This document shows positions 61,578 through 64,000 of a stretch of 64,000 nucleotides of DNA, piece by piece. The position numbers and the translations under genes are program-made. Each line of letters opens with the position of its first letter. The first letter of the stretch is position 1. A model generated the notes under the pieces. The model was given only the letters and a program-made list of their open reading frames with translations, had not been told where the DNA came from and searched no databases. Origin of the DNA: Sipunculus nudus (lineage: Eukaryota; Annelida; Sipuncula; Golfingiida; Sipunculidae); contig CM049306.1 in the NCBI GenBank assembly GCA_026874595.1, positions 15,957,019 to 16,021,018 of the forward strand, in the 5' to 3' direction.

Positions 61578-62187
61578 CTACTCTTGTTTATTTGCCGATT
61601 TCGGCATCAAGAAAAATGTTGGCAATGGACAAGAGTGGTGAATCATTGATCATTGCTAAATATAAAGAAAGGAAATTGGGAATTGTTGACAAAAGGCCAG
61701 TTAGCTGGATAAAGGTGTGGAAAATGAACTTGAGTGAACTGTATATGTTTTTAGGATATCTCTTAGTTATTAATAAGTAAAACTGTTTCTGTTCATGTCA
61801 CCAGATATTATAAGGATGAGAAAGATTTTTCAAATAAATTCATTAGCTGTTTAAATATCTTATGTTGTACATATGAGCCTGACACAGGGTTTTCTTGTGT
61901 GTGTTTGTTATTGAATTTCTTAGTGATCTCCACCATTGAAGATCGAGTATGTTTAATTTCCTCTGTCTTTGTTCATTCATTTGACAGCAGGTGGATTAGT
62001 CAAAAGGGTTTCCAGAGATTTTTTTAGAAAACTTGATGGGATAATTGGTATCAAGGAGCACACATTGAATTTAGCTATTGATCTGAATCCAGATGCAGGA
62101 CTTGGATAACATTTTTCTTTATGGAGTTGGCCATTTCTTGTCATCATCATCCCTTCACATCCTAAATGGATAAGCAAGGCTTGTTAA
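60901..62187. other. Non-coding DNA with TA microsatellites
   Basis: (AT)n with one phase slip lies at 61315-61355, and compound (TA)n(CA)n at 61536-61575. No gene or named repeat elsewhere. Confidence 0.6.
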
Positions 62188-62194
62188 ATCAAAT

Positions 62195-63460
62195 GGTTGT
62201 CATGTCAGCTGGTTATGTCCAGTGGATGGTGTGTATGGTAAGAGAAGGTTCTCATGTCAGCTGGTTATGTCCATTGGGAGTAGGTGTGTTTGGTAGGAGA
62301 GTTCAGGGTTCTCATGTCAGCTGGTTATGTCCAGTGGATAGTAAGTGTGTTTGGTAGGAGAGTTCAGGGTTCTCATGTCAGCTGTTTATGTTCAGTGGGT
62401 GGTAAGTGTGTGTGGTAGCAGAGTGCAGAGTTCTCATGTCAGCTGGTTATGTCCAGTGGGTGGTATGTGTGTATGGTAGCAGAGTTCAGGATTCTCATGT
62501 CAGCTGGTTATGTCCAGTGGGTGGCAAGTTGCCGCAAGTGTGTATGGTAGGAGAGAGTAGGGTTCTCATGTCAGCTGGTTATGTCCACTGGGTAGTAAGT
62601 GTGTATGGTAAGAGCGTTCAGGGTTCTCATGGCAGCTGGTTATGTCCAGTGGGTGTTAAGTGTGTATGGAAGTAGAGTTCAGGGTTCTAATGTCAGCTGG
62701 TTATGTCCAGTGGATAGTAAGTGTGTTTGGTAGGAGAGTGAAGGGTTCTCATGTCAGCTGGTTATGTCCAGTGGATAGTAAGTGTGTATGGTAGCAGAGT
62801 TCAGGATTCTCATGTCATCTGGTTATGTCCAGTGGATAGTAAGTGTGTATGGAAGTAGAATTCAGGGTTCTAATGTCAGCTGGTTATGTCCAGTTGATAG
62901 TAAGTGTGCTTGGTAGGAGAGTTCAGGGTTCTCATGTCAGCTGTTTATGTCGAGTGGGTGGTAAGTGTGTGTGGTAGCAGAGTGCAGAGTTCTCATGTCA
63001 GCTGGTTATGTCCAGTGGGTGGTATGTGTGTATGGTAGCAGAGTTCAGGATTCTCATGTCAGCTGGTTATGTCCAGTGGGTGGCAAGTTGCGGCAAGTGT
63101 GTATCGTAGGAGAGTGCAGGGTTCTCATTTCAGCTTGTTATGTCCAGAAGATAGTAAGTGTGTATGGTAGGAGAGAGTAGTGTTCTCATGTCAGCTGGTT
63201 ATGTCCACTGGGTAGTAAGTGTGTATGGTAGGAGAGAGTAGTGTTCTCATGTCAGCTGGTTATGTCCACTGGGTAGTAAGTGTGTGTGGGAAGAGAGTGC
63301 AGGGTTCTCATTTCAGCTGGTTATGTCCAGAGGATAGTCAGTGTGTGTGGTAGCAGAGTTCAGGGTTCTCATGTCACCTGGTTTAGTCCAGTGAGTGGTA
63401 AGTTTGTTTGGTAGGAGAGTGCAGGGTTTTCATGTCAGCTGGTTATGTCCAGTGGGTGTT
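62195..63460 (+). repeat. 61-bp minisatellite, 21 copies, with higher-order repeat
   Basis: TTCTCATGTCAGCTGGTTAT or a variant recurs 21 times from 62201 to 63431, almost always 61 bp apart. The first interval is 52 bp and the next 60. Two intervals are 71 bp because of an extra 10 bases (GTTGCCGCAA and GTTGCGGCAA), at 62496-62567 and 63055-63126. These are 559 bp apart (eight 61-bp units plus one 71-bp unit), and the blocks around 62340-62560 and 62899-63119 are nearly identical. Since 61 is not a multiple of three, the open frames here are not a repeat protein. Confidence 0.97.
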
Positions 63461-64000
63461 CAGGATTTTTAGCAGGGAGCTGTTTATGATAATTTCTCAC
63501 CTATTGTTTCATGGACCTGTATGTTTTGTTGCAGTGAAGATATTCTGCTCTCTACTGAGCACTTTTGTGATACCTAATTTTAGCTGCATTAGTACCTCTT
63601 ATTTCCTCTTATTTCTCTTATTGCACATATTATAGTAAAGTAAACCTTTTCACTTTATCTGCTCTAAGTTTATTAGAACATAGAATGTATCCATGTTTTT
63701 GTGTTCTTTGGTATTCTGTAATCCCTGGCAGGATATTTACTTTTTTCTTCCATTTTAATTTTAATGTGTCTTGAACCTTGTACCAGAATGAATGTGATTG
63801 CCATGAACATTTCCCCATGGCATTTCAGATAATGATTAATTGCTTGCTAAACCAATTAGGCAAATGGCAGCTGTTGATATTTCATTTGCTGTTCAAGATC
63901 TGCAAACTTCATATTTGACATGTGCAAAACCTGTTTAAAAAAGGAAGGCTCTTAGAATTTATTAATTAGCACAGTTAGTCCTCAGTTAATGCTATTATAT
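63461..64000. other. AT-rich non-coding DNA
   Basis: No gene or repeat recognised. Confidence 0.5.

Noticed and set aside
62195-63460. CRISPR-like regular repeats
   Set aside because: Units are contiguous 61-bp tandem copies without unique spacers, and the DNA is clearly eukaryotic.
62166-63635. Repetitive frames with SAGYVQW/SWLCPV motifs
   Set aside because: They are the 61-bp minisatellite read in different frames, with no start or splice context.

Overview
This is animal nuclear DNA, AT-rich and CpG-poor. It looks like intergenic or intronic sequence from a mollusc; bivalve or gastropod cannot be separated by eye. The pointers are short non-autonomous elements with terminal hairpins and internal tandem monomers of about 140-160 bp, tRNA-derived SINEs, many GTCAAAGGTCAAGGTCA-type words, and no operon-like coding. 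No complete gene is visible. Most long reading frames lie inside repeats and change frame with the repeat.

Layout. 1-9.7 kb is mostly single-copy AT-rich DNA with a candidate TIR element (2625-3336) and a hairpin-ended element (6697-7562). 13443-14896 is a fold-back element whose long inverted arms contain 72-bp subrepeats. 19.7-24.6 kb is a repeat cluster: a 287-bp dimer array and a nine-copy 145-bp array. 24.9-25.6 kb and 36.0-36.4 kb hold tRNA-headed SINEs on the minus strand; the second keeps a perfect 15-bp target duplication. 27310-29043 is the best preserved element: a 5' hairpin, (CGC)15, five 280-bp units, a subterminal inverted copy of the 5' end, a 3' hairpin and terminal CTAG, as in Helitron/Helentron-type elements. 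Related copies lie at 32.6-34.8 kb and 41.4-46.2 kb, where one copy is split by a 2.6-kb insertion of another family. 46-56 kb is largely single copy. 56.6-57.8 kb has a 440-bp duplication running into a 34-bp array. 59.8-60.9 kb is an old repeat hit by a GC-rich retroposed insert with a 12-A tail and 13-bp target duplication. 62.2-63.5 kb is a 61-bp minisatellite with a 559-bp higher-order repeat.

Coding potential. The best candidate is a plus-strand exon at 35473-35694: acceptor, in-frame stop, start codons, signal-peptide-like stretch, phase-1 donor. Weaker candidates are 47919-47994 (plus), 50758-51058 (minus) and 51668-51763 (minus). If the plus-strand exon is real, much of the window would be introns and upstream DNA of a gene for a secreted or membrane protein.

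Themes. Several repeat families share the 12-bp palindrome GGTGGCGCCACC and carry many exact nuclear-receptor half-sites (TCAAGGTCA), so the repeats may scatter binding sites. All calls are by eye; no searches were run.
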